From Chloroflexota bacterium (GTDB lineage Bacteria > Chloroflexota > Dehalococcoidia > UBA2247 > RBG-13-53-26), in contig QMOF01000024.1 in NCBI GenBank assembly GCA_003650185.1, forward strand, positions 1 through 15,214: DNA of 15,214 nucleotides, read 5' to 3'. Position numbers and translations under genes: made by a program. The notes beneath the pieces are model-generated. The model was not told the DNA's origin. It ran no database searches and was given only the letters and a program-made list of their open reading frames with translations. Positions 6,209 to 13,679 of the stretch are shown here, piece after piece. Numbering within the stretch: position 1 is the first letter of the stretch; each line of letters starts with the position of its first letter.

Positions 6209-6749
6209 GTTGCAAGACTCACCAGGGCAGCCCGATGAACGGCGGCTGATTTGGGGTAGCCCTTCGCCGCACCAATGCGGGGCACCGACGAGAAAGCGGC
6301 TAGAATACTAATGCCAACCTGATCGTGGTGGCAACGAGGGTTTCACCAATTCTCCGTAGGTGAGACCACCCAAATGGGCCCAGCCCAGGGGTGTACAACG
6401 AGCTCGTCCTGCCGACCTCTACACCGGTGAGGTAGGTAAGAATAAGGATTGTCTCTACGGAAGGCAATGGCATAGGCGGAGCACAATGGCGTCTCGATGC
6501 CAGTCGTCGCTCCGGTGACGCAATGTGATGTTGTCAAAGTGCACGCCCCGATGTAATATTGCACGCGAGACAAGTAGCACAGGGAAACATGGCGGGACTG
6601 CATCGGGGTTGCAGCCGTGCAAGCGCTGAGCAGGTTGAGCAATGCACTCCAAGGGTGCGCTGTGGCGTGCGCGGCGGGCCTTGCCTCCTGGGTCCGGAGG
6701 CTCTCAGCATTTGCAGCCCGGGGAGGAACCAACGCGAACCAACCTGGTC
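6209..6749. other. Intergenic region with possible gene debris
   Basis: No confident gene. On the minus strand, ATG 6473 to TAG 6300 encodes 57 residues ending GPFGWSHLRRIGETLVATTIRLALVF, which has protein-like composition but no ribosome site and no recognised family. It could be a worn remnant. Longer overlapping frames here look like chance. The upstream signals of the 5909-6208 gene must lie at the left end of this stretch. Confidence 0.4.
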
Positions 6750-7133
6750 GTGAAGACTCTGACTGGCGCCTGTAGTATTCCCCTTTTGCCTCTTGTTCCA
6801 GTCACCACGTTCAGCCTGAGATGGTTACTGGCGATCCCCCCTTTGAGGATGGTGTACGCACTGGTAATGAGCATGGTGTCAATACCTTTGCTTGGCTCCC
6901 TGGTGCTACTGAGCCGGACCTGGGATAGGGCGCCGGTCCTGCGTCTTCCTCTGGCACTGGTCGGAGTGCCTATAGCGCTTATCAGCTACGTGTTCGTTGT
7001 ACTGACAACGACGCACAGTAGGGGCGAGAAGATACTCAAGCTTGCCATTTGCGAGGCATTCCCTTTCAGCCACCGGATAGCAGAGTGGGACTGGAGCCCT
7101 GCACCTTCGTTTGGAACTGCGGGAGACCGCTAG
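6750..7133 (+). CDS. Putative small integral membrane protein
   Basis: From GTG 6750 the frame gives about 127 residues with several hydrophobic stretches: GACSIPLLPLVPVTTF, LRWLLAIPPL, VYALVMSMVSIPLLGSLVLL and PLALVGVPIALISYVFVVLT, then a soluble tail (SRGEKILKLAICEAFPFSHRIAEWDW). Three or four membrane spans are plausible. The open frame extends back to ATG 6642, but that extension is Arg/Gly/Pro-rich and not convincing. The best ribosome-like sequence, GGGGAGG near 6720, is too far from GTG 6750, so the start is unsure. ATG 6849 is another option. Family not recognised. It lies 67 bases before the chimeric ORF, same strand. Confidence 0.45.
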   Translation: MKTLTGACSIPLLPLVPVTTFSLRWLLAIPPLRMVYALVMSMVSIPLLGSLVLLSRTWDRAPVLRLPLALVGVPIALISYVFVVLTTTHSRGEKILKLAICEAFPFSHRIAEWDWSPAPSFGTAGDR

Positions 7134-7200
7134 TATCGAAAGCGACTGCGCGTGAGCAATGCAGCAATGCACTGGCAAGAGGCGTGACAAGGAGGCCAGT

Positions 7201-7623
7201 ATGCAGCCCAGGAATGTCACCAACATCGCCATTCTTGGAACTGGGACAATGGGCCCTGGCATTGCACTGCTCTGCGCTGACAGGTACTGGGGCACGGCAG
7301 AGTACTTTGAGGCCGGGTGCGGGATGACCAGGGAGTCCACCCTGTGGCTGGTAGAGCAGGGTGTCAGGGTGATGGGGATTGACGCCTGGGGATGGGACCG
7401 GCCGTTCTGGGCCATAAGGGAAGAGTTTTGCAGGACAGGCGATAAGGGCGTGCTCTGGGCCGCCCACTATGCCGGGATAGACAAGGAGTACTGTCACATA
7501 GAGAAGCTGGCCAATCTTGACAAGCTCCCACGACCTTTCGGTTTCAAGGTAGCCTGTTTCCCGGTGAGGCTGATGGGGGGAAGCGCTGGGTGGAGCCGCG
7601 TGGTCGCCATACTCGATGCGTAG
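7201..7623 (+). CDS. Chimeric ORF: 3-hydroxyacyl-CoA dehydrogenase start fused to cyclase C-terminus
   Basis: An uninterrupted 140-residue frame with an excellent ribosome site (AAGGAGG, five bases before ATG 7201). Residues 1-26 (NVTNIAILGTGTMGPGIALLCA) are the first strand and GxGxxG nucleotide loop of a 3-hydroxyacyl-CoA dehydrogenase. From about residue 27 (DRYWGTAEYFEAGCGMTRES, GVRVMGIDAWGWDRPFW, CHIEKLANLDKLPRPFGFKV, CFPVRLMGGSAGWSRVVAI) it is the C-terminal half of a cyclase / kynurenine-formamidase-like protein (PF04199 type). The dehydrogenase loses nearly all of its fold, and the cyclase loses its N-terminal HxGTHxDxPxH metal motif, so neither activity should remain. The likely origin is a deletion that joined two genes in frame near 7279. 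It may still be transcribed and translated. An upstream ATG at 7159 exists but the ribosome site favours 7201. Confidence 0.8.
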   Translation: MQPRNVTNIAILGTGTMGPGIALLCADRYWGTAEYFEAGCGMTRESTLWLVEQGVRVMGIDAWGWDRPFWAIREEFCRTGDKGVLWAAHYAGIDKEYCHIEKLANLDKLPRPFGFKVACFPVRLMGGSAGWSRVVAILDA

Positions 7624-7745
7624 CTACACCGTGTTGCCAGGTCGCCCAAGGCTACAATAGAAGCGCTTTCTGAGCACCCGACACAGGAAAATAGAATGAA
7701 GCCCGCAACCCGCGATCGACCCCGAAGCCCCGGGTAACGAAAACA

Positions 7746-7817
7746 TGGGGTCGGCAGGATTCGAACCTGCGACCAACCGGTTATGAGCCGGCCGCTCTGC
7801 CACTGAGCTACGACCCC
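7746..7817 (-). tRNA. tRNA with CAT anticodon (elongator Met, or Ile2)
   Basis: A 72-base cloverleaf on the minus strand. The acceptor GGGGTCG/CGACCCC pairs fully, with discriminator A. The D arm is GCTC...GAGC, the anticodon stem GCCGG/CCGGT encloses CTCATAA (anticodon CAT), and the T arm is GCAGG TTCGAAT CCTGC. G1 pairs with C72 and the anticodon stem lacks the GGG/CCC of initiators, so it is not fMet. CAT can also be Ile2 after lysidine modification of C34. The 3' CCA is not encoded. A strong promoter lies 24 bases upstream. Confidence 0.95.
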
Positions 7818-7841
7818 TCCGGCCCTTCGCGGCGCATTCCA

Positions 7842-7870
7842 ATTATAGTCGAGCAGAACTGCCATTTCAA
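7842..7870 (-). promoter_or_regulatory. Strong sigma-70 promoter of the tRNA gene
   Basis: On the minus strand TTGAAA (7870-7865), a 17-base spacer and a perfect TATAAT (7847-7842). The predicted start near 7835 leaves about 18 bases before the mature 5' end of the tRNA. Confidence 0.75.
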
Positions 7871-8466
7871 GCGCGGCGGGCGTATGACTCCCATGACTGC
7901 AGTACCTCCCGGTTGCTGCCAGGACTGGTCGATTTCTCAGCGGCTCTGCGAGTTAGACACCTGAGCTGAGGGGGCTGTTTGTAGGGGAGGAGGGGGATTT
8001 CCCCCCACCCTCCCCTACGCAGGGGTGAAAATGGCGTCAAAGGCATGTTACGATCTACCCCCGCATTCCCACAACTAGGAGTCTACCGATTTTCCAGGGG
8101 TGCAAACACCGAATTAGGGCCGTGGGGGCGAGACCTATTGACACCCTGGGTTCCTAGCAAACAGGTGTAGGTGCAGGCATCCAGGGCGGCCCAGGACACA
8201 CCTTCAGCGCTCGCCGAGTTGCTGATCGAAGGCAACAACTGTTGGAGAGGCATTGCTTATGGATTGCCCTTAATCTGAGCAGTATCTGAAAAAGTGCTGT
8301 GGCATCACGTGGGTGTGCCGGGCAAGGCCACCGCGCATGCTGAGTCCTGGCGAACGGGTCAAGCCAGTAGCGCGGTGGTTGTGTTGCCCCAGGGGAAGAG
8401 ACCCGCGTGCTGAGCCGCCGGATGCGGCAGCCAGCCTCGCCACCGACGTCTCTTGGTGGTCCGCAA
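7871..8466. other. Intergenic region without recognisable gene
   Basis: About 600 bases upstream of the tRNA promoter and downstream of the PHP gene. It contains the long hairpin described for 7981-8018 and two similar short blocks, CAGGGGTGAAAA (8020-8031) and CAGGGGTGCAAAC (8093-8105). The open frames present are short and lack protein-like composition. It may be repetitive intergenic DNA. Confidence 0.4.
7981..8018. repeat. Long G/C-rich inverted repeat (hairpin)
   Basis: GTAGGGGAGG (7981-7990) pairs perfectly with CCTCCCCTAC (8009-8018). Inside, GGGGG (7992-7996) pairs with CCCCC (8001-8006 region) across a small A/AC internal loop, closing a loop around ATTT. About 15 pairs in all. It lies in non-coding DNA and could be a bidirectional terminator or a dispersed intergenic repeat; one copy cannot decide. 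Confidence 0.6.
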
Positions 8467-9045
8467 TTATGTGAGAACGTCCGGAGGATCAGCCCCAGGC
8501 GGCCGAGGCATCCTGGCCCTTGAGCACAGCTCCTCAAGGCCGATCTCATTGTAGTAGGTACCGATATCGCTCAGGGAGTGAGCATCGCTGTTGGTCAGAA
8601 GTATCAGACCGTGTCTGTCGGCGAGCTCCCGTATCCTGGCCTGGTCCATTTCGTGGTCGTGCTGCGGGTTGGCGATCTCGATACCGTGGATGCTACTGTC
8701 TATGAAAGCACCAAGGTCGCTGATGTACGGATGACCCGGGTGCGCTATAAACCTGAACGTAATCTCTCCCGGCAGGAACAGCTCGACGACATGGACTACA
8801 CCTCTGTCGATGCCCAGGAATACCCTGTCAATCTCTTGTCCAGGTATTATCGTTACGTTGCCGTCAAAGTGGTGCTCCACCAGCGCCTTCAGCTCATAGG
8901 CGTATGAACTGGTGTAGTGTTCAGTGACAGCGATACCGTCCAGACCTCGGCTTCTTACCGCAGCCACAATGCGTTCGGCAATGTCGACAGTGGGGCTGGC
9001 ACAGGCGGTGGCTTCCCGGCAGTGCGTGTGAAGGTCGAGCCTCAA
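8467..9045 (-). CDS. PHP-domain metal-dependent phosphoesterase
   Basis: A 192-residue stand-alone PHP domain, a TIM-barrel-like metallohydrolase fold that uses a metal cluster to cleave phosphoesters. Metal ligands are visible in order: LDLHTH (His6, His8), VTEHY (Glu42/His43), IPGQEID (Glu71), AHPGHP (His102, His105) and NSDAH (Asp154, His156). It lacks polymerase or histidinol-phosphatase extensions, so the substrate is unknown; nucleotides or sugar phosphates are possible. The start is TTG at 9045, preceded by AAGGA eight bases upstream, and the sequence starts directly with the first metal motif as usual. It diverges from the acyl-CoA synthetase gene with about 290 bases between. Confidence 0.88.
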   Translation of the reverse strand: MRLDLHTHCREATACASPTVDIAERIVAAVRSRGLDGIAVTEHYTSSYAYELKALVEHHFDGNVTIIPGQEIDRVFLGIDRGVVHVVELFLPGEITFRFIAHPGHPYISDLGAFIDSSIHGIEIANPQHDHEMDQARIRELADRHGLILLTNSDAHSLSDIGTYYNEIGLEELCSRARMPRPPGADPPDVLT

Positions 9046-9225
9046 GCTGCTATCCTTGCCTTGCTTCCACCAACAGGCTCAGGCTGCAAGCACGCCCGCC
9101 AGGGCAGGAGCGGCAGAGTGGCCCATTGCGGAAGCCGTGGTAGTCCTGAGAGATAGGATAGCACAGGCCGTGCCTGCTGAGAAGCAAGCGTTGTAAGGGA
9201 CCGCAAGGCGGCCCGGCCTCGAGAC

Positions 9226-9255
9226 TTGACTGCCATGCGCAATGTTACATACCAT
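9226..9255 (+). promoter_or_regulatory. Putative promoter for the acyl-CoA synthetase gene
   Basis: TTGACT (9226-9231, five of six) with TACCAT (9250-9255, four of six) at an 18-base spacing. Transcription near 9262 would give a leader of about 76 bases. The rest of the 9046-9334 interval shows no gene I can support. Confidence 0.4.
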
Positions 9256-9337
9256 GGGTATGGGCATCGGCGCAGCCAGATTCGTGCTCTGGTGAGGCAC
9301 GTAGAGGCAGGGATGTCCGCGACTCGAGACTGAATTG

Positions 9338-10783
9338 ATGAGCAGAGAGGGCTCACTGGATGTCATCTTCAACCCTACCTCGGTGGCGATTGCGGGCGTT
9401 GCCAGCGGAGGCATAGGCCAGGCTTTTCTCGACTGCTTGCTCGACTCAGGTTTCAAGGGCAATATCTATCCTCTCAACCCCAAGGGTGGCGAAATACGAG
9501 GGCTCACTGTGTACCCGAGTCTTCGCGATGTTCCCCGGCCAGTAGATTATGTCATCTCGTGCATACCGGCGCGCTCAGCTATCCAGTTGATCAAAGATAG
9601 CGCCGCCGCAGGTGCGAAGGCAATCGCATTCTTCACCGCGGGTTTCTCCGAAATGGGCAGCGAGGAAGGTCGAGTTCTCGAAGGCGAGATGGTGCACGTA
9701 GCTCGCGCTCTCGGGGTACGCATAATCGGCCCTAACTGCCTTGGTGTCTATCGCCCCGAACTCGGCCTGTCGTTTGCCTCCGACTTCCCTGGGGAGGGGG
9801 GACGGGTGGCCTTCATCTGCCAGAGCGGTGGCAACGCCATCTACCTCATCCGGTCGGCAGCCCGGCGCGGCATCCGGTTCAGCAAGGCGGTCTCCTATGG
9901 AAACGCTTGCGATATAGATGAGAGTGAACTCCTGGAGTATTTGGCGGAGGATGCCGAGACGGAGGTAGTGGCGGCCTACATCGAAGGAGTGAAGGACGGA
10001 CGCCGCTTTCACTCGGCGTTGAGAAAAGTCTCGGCAGCAAAGCCGGTGATTATCCTCAAGGCGGGCGGCACTGACGCTGGCGCTCGAGCAGCCGCGTCCC
10101 ACACAGGCACTTTGGCCGGGTCTGACGATATCTGGACCAGAGCACTGGAGCAGGCGGGCGCAATACGCGTCCACGATCTGGAAGAGGTTGTCGACATGCT
10201 GATAGCCTTTTGCTATCTGCCTCGCTTTGAAGGCAGAAGGGTGGGGGTGTGTGGCGCTGGGGGAGGGCACAACGTCTTGACCACTGACCAGTTTGGCGCT
10301 GCTGGCTTCGTGCTGCCGCCACTGCCGCAGTACGTCCAGGATGAGATCAGACAGGCCATCAGAAAGGTGCTCAAGAGCGAAGCAGGCTTCATGCTGGACA
10401 ACCCCGTGGACGTTACCAATATGCCTACCAGCGAAGGGCTCTACGACATTCTGAAGAAGCTGGCCACATACGATGGTATAGACCTGCTGGTGGGCCAGTT
10501 CAGCGTGAACAATTCCGGGTGGCCTTATCAGAGTTCAGGCTACAGTAGCTGGCCCGAGGCTTTCACAGGCGCTGCCGCCAGGGTTCGCAGTGAGACGAAC
10601 AAGCCCCTGGCGATGGTCATTCACGCTGTCATCTCGAGCTGGGACCTCGACAAGGCCCTCGGCCTGGAACGGCAATGCTCCGAAGCGGGACTGCCCATGT
10701 TTCGCTCTGCGGCAAGGGCAGCCAAAGCCATCGATCGCTTTCTGCGTTACCATAAGAATCACCCCGTCTCAGCGAGCCGCTAG
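9338..10783 (+). CDS. NDP-forming acyl-CoA synthetase, alpha-type chain (CoA-binding and ligase domains)
   Basis: This family interconverts acyl-CoA, ADP and phosphate with free acid, CoA and ATP through a phosphohistidine. From ATG 9338 the protein is 481 residues. It contains an N-terminal CoA-binding Rossmann domain (FNPTSVAIAGVASGGIG, YPLNPKGGEIRG, VISCIPA), a succinyl-CoA-synthetase-like region (IGPNCLGVYRP, ICQSGGNA, SYGNACDIDESELLEYL) and the phospho-acceptor motif ASHTGTLAG (His255). A second flavodoxin-like ligase domain with GVCGAGGGHNVLTTD and MLDNPVDVTN ends it. There is no ATP-grasp domain, so it resembles an alpha subunit that needs a partner encoded elsewhere. TTG 9335 just before is a possible start; the ribosome site is weak either way. 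A hairpin spans the stop codon. Substrate not predictable. Confidence 0.88.
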   Translation: MSREGSLDVIFNPTSVAIAGVASGGIGQAFLDCLLDSGFKGNIYPLNPKGGEIRGLTVYPSLRDVPRPVDYVISCIPARSAIQLIKDSAAAGAKAIAFFTAGFSEMGSEEGRVLEGEMVHVARALGVRIIGPNCLGVYRPELGLSFASDFPGEGGRVAFICQSGGNAIYLIRSAARRGIRFSKAVSYGNACDIDESELLEYLAEDAETEVVAAYIEGVKDGRRFHSALRKVSAAKPVIILKAGGTDAGARAAASHTGTLAGSDDIWTRALEQAGAIRVHDLEEVVDMLIAFCYLPRFEGRRVGVCGAGGGHNVLTTDQFGAAGFVLPPLPQYVQDEIRQAIRKVLKSEAGFMLDNPVDVTNMPTSEGLYDILKKLATYDGIDLLVGQFSVNNSGWPYQSSGYSSWPEAFTGAAARVRSETNKPLAMVIHAVISSWDLDKALGLERQCSEAGLPMFRSAARAAKAIDRFLRYHKNHPVSASR

Positions 10784-10789
10784 AGACGG
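10764..10789 (+). terminator. Hairpin across the acyl-CoA synthetase stop codon
   Basis: CCGTCTCAGC (10764-10773) pairs with GCT and GAGACGG (10779-10789) around GAGCC, ten pairs with one bulged A at 10782. The TAG stop (10781-10783) lies in the 3' arm. No T-run follows, so it may terminate weakly or protect the 3' end. Confidence 0.45.
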
Positions 10790-11069
10790 AGCACGCCCCG
10801 TCGCCAGTGCCCGCCGGCAAAGGTGGCAATAGCTCCATGGCTCTTCCCAGCCTGCCTACGGTGCGCGCACATTCAGGGATGGCACCCCTACGTTTTGGGG
10901 GAATCCCCGTTGCTTGGCACATGGCCTCAAAGATATCATCTCAGTGGCTGCACATCGTGTTACCCGACGTGCGTATAGTCCCGGCCAGGAGCCTCGGGCT
11001 TCCAGGCTGGTTTGCTGCTTTGGCGCTTGAATGACTGAGCCCTGACGGCAGCCTGGTGGAGATGCAAGC
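10784..11069. other. Intergenic leader before the kinase genes
   Basis: No gene supported. It contains a perfect 10-base palindrome GTGCGCGCAC (10861-10870). It also has two mutually exclusive small stems that share one G-run: CCCC (10885-10888) with GGGG (10897-10900), or GGGG (10898-10901) with CCCC (10905-10908). It does not match any riboswitch consensus I can recall. No convincing promoter was found. Confidence 0.35.
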
Positions 11070-13679
11070 GTGACACTACGTACCAAGACCATCATCATTA
11101 TCGGATTGGCGATCCTGACCCTTACAGCCATTCTGTACTTCTCGTCGAGGATCATCCTGCTGAGGGGTTTCGATTCCATCGAACGGGATATCACCTTGGC
11201 TAACACAGAGCGGGCCGTCGCTGCTCTGGACAACGAACTCTCCTCCCTGAGCACCCTGCTCTGGGACTGGGCTTCGCGGGATGACACCTACCAGTTCATG
11301 GAAGACCTCAATCAAGACTACATCCAGAGCAACCTGGTGGATGAGACGTTCACGGGCCTGCCTCTCAACGTCATGCTTTATGTCAGCCCCTCGGGCGAGG
11401 TGAAGTTCGGCAAGGCATTCGACCTCGAGAAGGGTGAGGAGGTGCCTGTGCCTGCTAGCCTCCTGGAGCATGTGAAACCAGGAGGCCTGCTGCTGGACGA
11501 GACCTGCACTGATCCAGGGCCAAAGGGCATCATAGGTCTTCCTCAAGGGCCTATGATGGTCGCCGCGAACCCTATACTCAGCAACTCAGAAGAGGGCCCG
11601 AACCGCGGCACCATGATCATGGGGCGGTACATCGATGCCTCTGTGATAGAGAAGATATCACAACTGACTCAGCTCCCTCTCGGTTTCTACACTTTCACCG
11701 GAACGGATGTACCGCCGGATGTTGCAGAGGCACGGTCGCTGTTGTCACCGCAAACACCGGTCATCGCTGAGACTCACGGCGAGGGATCTATAGAAGGATA
11801 TGCCCGCATAGACGATATCTACGGCAACGGCGCTCTTGTCATGTCAGCAGACATGCCGAGGTCGATTCACGAGCAGGGGCAGACCAGCCGTGTTTACCTT
11901 CTGCTGTCCCTTGCCGGGGTCGGCATGGTTTCGGTAGCACTGATCTTCCTTCTGCTGGACAGGCTGGTGCTGGCGCGTTTGACTGCCATCGGCGAAACAG
12001 TGGGACACATCGGCAGGTCCGGCGACGTGACGGCACGGGTCCCTGTCAAGGGAGGAGACGAACTGGCCAGCCTGGCGGGCGATATCAACCAAATGCTTTC
12101 CGCACTGGAGACCTCGCGCAACAGGCTACAGGAAAGCGAAGTGCGCTATCGCCTGCTGGCAGAGAACATGACTGACGTGGTCTGCTGCACCGATATGAAC
12201 ATGCGGCCCACGTATATGAGCCCGTCCACCCCGCGCCTCCTTGGCTATAGTGTTGAGGAGGCCATGAATCGGACGCCAATTGAAGCGCTGACTCCGGCGT
12301 CGCTCGAAGCAGCCACGCAGGCACTCGTGGCGGGGACTTCCACAGCCCACCTGGATGAAGTCGGACAGTTCAAACAGCACGCCCTCGAGGTCGAGGTCTA
12401 TCGCAAGGACGGTTCCACGGTGTGGGTTGAGATAGCGCTTTCCTTCCTGCGTGACTCGGAGGGGAATCCAACCGAGATGTTGATGGTGATGCGCGACATC
12501 AGCGACCGAAAAGAAGCGGAGCTGGCTTTGCGGCGCAAGGAAGAGCACTTCCGCTCCCTCATAGAGAAATCGTGGGATGCTGTAGTAGTCCTGGACAGGG
12601 AGGCGAGAACAACCTATGCAAGTCCTTCGGTAGAACGAATGTTGGGTAGTCAGCCGGATGCAGCCACCGGCAAGAACATGTTTGACAGGGTCCACCCTGA
12701 AGACATGCTCAAGCTCGGCGAAGCATTCCACCGGCTGCTCGAAGATACAGACGAGGTCGTGCAGACGGAGGTGCGTGCCCAGCACGCGGACGGCTCCTGG
12801 CATTCCCTGGAATGCATAGGCCGCAATCTGCTCCACGACCGGGCGGTGGAGGGCCTGGTCATCAACATTCGCGACATCACCGAGCGCAAAGAAGCCGAGG
12901 CCGAGTTGAGCCGTACGGTTGCCGAGCTGGAGCGGTCTAACGCCGAGCTGGAGCAGTTTGCCTACGTTGCCTCGCATGACTTGCAGGAGCCTCTGCGCAT
13001 GGTGTCAAGCTACGTCCAGTTGTTGGCTCGGCGCTACCAGGGCAAGCTTGACAGCGAGGCTGATGAGTTCATTGCCTACGCTGTTGACGGGGCCAGCCGT
13101 ATGCAGAGGCTGATCAACGACCTTCTCTCCTATTCCCGTCTTACGACGCGCGGCCAGGCGTTCGCCCCCACTGACTGCGAGGCCATACTCGACGAGGCTA
13201 CCGAGAACCTGAAGCTGGCCATTGAAGAGAGTGGGGCTGTGATTACCCACGATCCGTTGCCAACCGTGGTGGCCGATGAGTCCCAATTGATGCAGCTCTT
13301 CCAGAACCTGGTCGGTAACGCCATCAAGTTCCGAGGCGAGGACCCGCCCCGGGTGCACATATCTGCCAGGGAAACGATGTCTGATTGGGTCTTCTCTGTG
13401 CGCGACAACGGAATCGGCATCGACCCGCAGTTCTCCGGTCGCATCTTCCAGATATTCCAGCGTTTGCACACCAAGGAGAAGTACCCCGGGACGGGCATCG
13501 GTCTGGCGGTCTGCAAGAAGATCGTAGAGCGTCACGGTGGCCGTATCTGGGTCGAGTCACAGCCAGGGGATGGTTCCACGTTCTGTTTTACCATACCGAT
13601 CACAGAGGCAGAGAAGATGAGTCCCTCTCACAGGCAGGAGGACGAGAATGGACCTGAACGTGACCGGGCAACTGACTGA
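11070..13679 (+). CDS. Membrane sensor histidine kinase (CHASE4-HAMP-PAS-PAS-HisKA-HATPase)
   Basis: An 869-residue two-component sensor kinase. A membrane span (about 7-29) is followed by a ~245-residue extracytoplasmic domain with WDWASRDDTYQF (65-76), a CHASE4 hallmark. A second span (about 275-298) leads to HAMP (about 300-352), PAS 1 (about 357-487, ending DISDRKEAE), PAS 2 (about 492-610, ending DITERKEAE) and a coiled coil. The HisKA helix follows with phospho-acceptor His636 in ASHDLQEPLR, then the ATPase with N box NLVGNAIKF (about 746), DNGIGID (about 779), an F box and GTGIGLAVCKK (about 807). All catalytic motifs are intact. Start is GTG with GGTGGAGAT upstream. The 3' end overlaps the next kinase gene by 32 bases. 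The ligand is unknown, and no response regulator is visible in the window. Confidence 0.93.
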   Translation: MTLRTKTIIIIGLAILTLTAILYFSSRIILLRGFDSIERDITLANTERAVAALDNELSSLSTLLWDWASRDDTYQFMEDLNQDYIQSNLVDETFTGLPLNVMLYVSPSGEVKFGKAFDLEKGEEVPVPASLLEHVKPGGLLLDETCTDPGPKGIIGLPQGPMMVAANPILSNSEEGPNRGTMIMGRYIDASVIEKISQLTQLPLGFYTFTGTDVPPDVAEARSLLSPQTPVIAETHGEGSIEGYARIDDIYGNGALVMSADMPRSIHEQGQTSRVYLLLSLAGVGMVSVALIFLLLDRLVLARLTAIGETVGHIGRSGDVTARVPVKGGDELASLAGDINQMLSALETSRNRLQESEVRYRLLAENMTDVVCCTDMNMRPTYMSPSTPRLLGYSVEEAMNRTPIEALTPASLEAATQALVAGTSTAHLDEVGQFKQHALEVEVYRKDGSTVWVEIALSFLRDSEGNPTEMLMVMRDISDRKEAELALRRKEEHFRSLIEKSWDAVVVLDREARTTYASPSVERMLGSQPDAATGKNMFDRVHPEDMLKLGEAFHRLLEDTDEVVQTEVRAQHADGSWHSLECIGRNLLHDRAVEGLVINIRDITERKEAEAELSRTVAELERSNAELEQFAYVASHDLQEPLRMVSSYVQLLARRYQGKLDSEADEFIAYAVDGASRMQRLINDLLSYSRLTTRGQAFAPTDCEAILDEATENLKLAIEESGAVITHDPLPTVVADESQLMQLFQNLVGNAIKFRGEDPPRVHISARETMSDWVFSVRDNGIGIDPQFSGRIFQIFQRLHTKEKYPGTGIGLAVCKKIVERHGGRIWVESQPGDGSTFCFTIPITEAEKMSPSHRQEDENGPERDRATD

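Noticed and set aside
9575..10270. 231-residue minus-strand frame
   Set aside because: Antisense to the acyl-CoA synthetase gene, in a GC-rich codon pattern that opens mirror frames.
10784..11069. Possible riboswitch before the kinase genes
   Set aside because: Small alternative stems exist, but the sequence does not fit the c-di-GMP, cobalamin or other consensus cores I can recall.
12126..12977. 283-residue open frame on the minus strand
   Set aside because: It lies wholly antisense to the PAS domains of the first kinase, whose reading frame and motifs are certain; its product has no recognisable motif.
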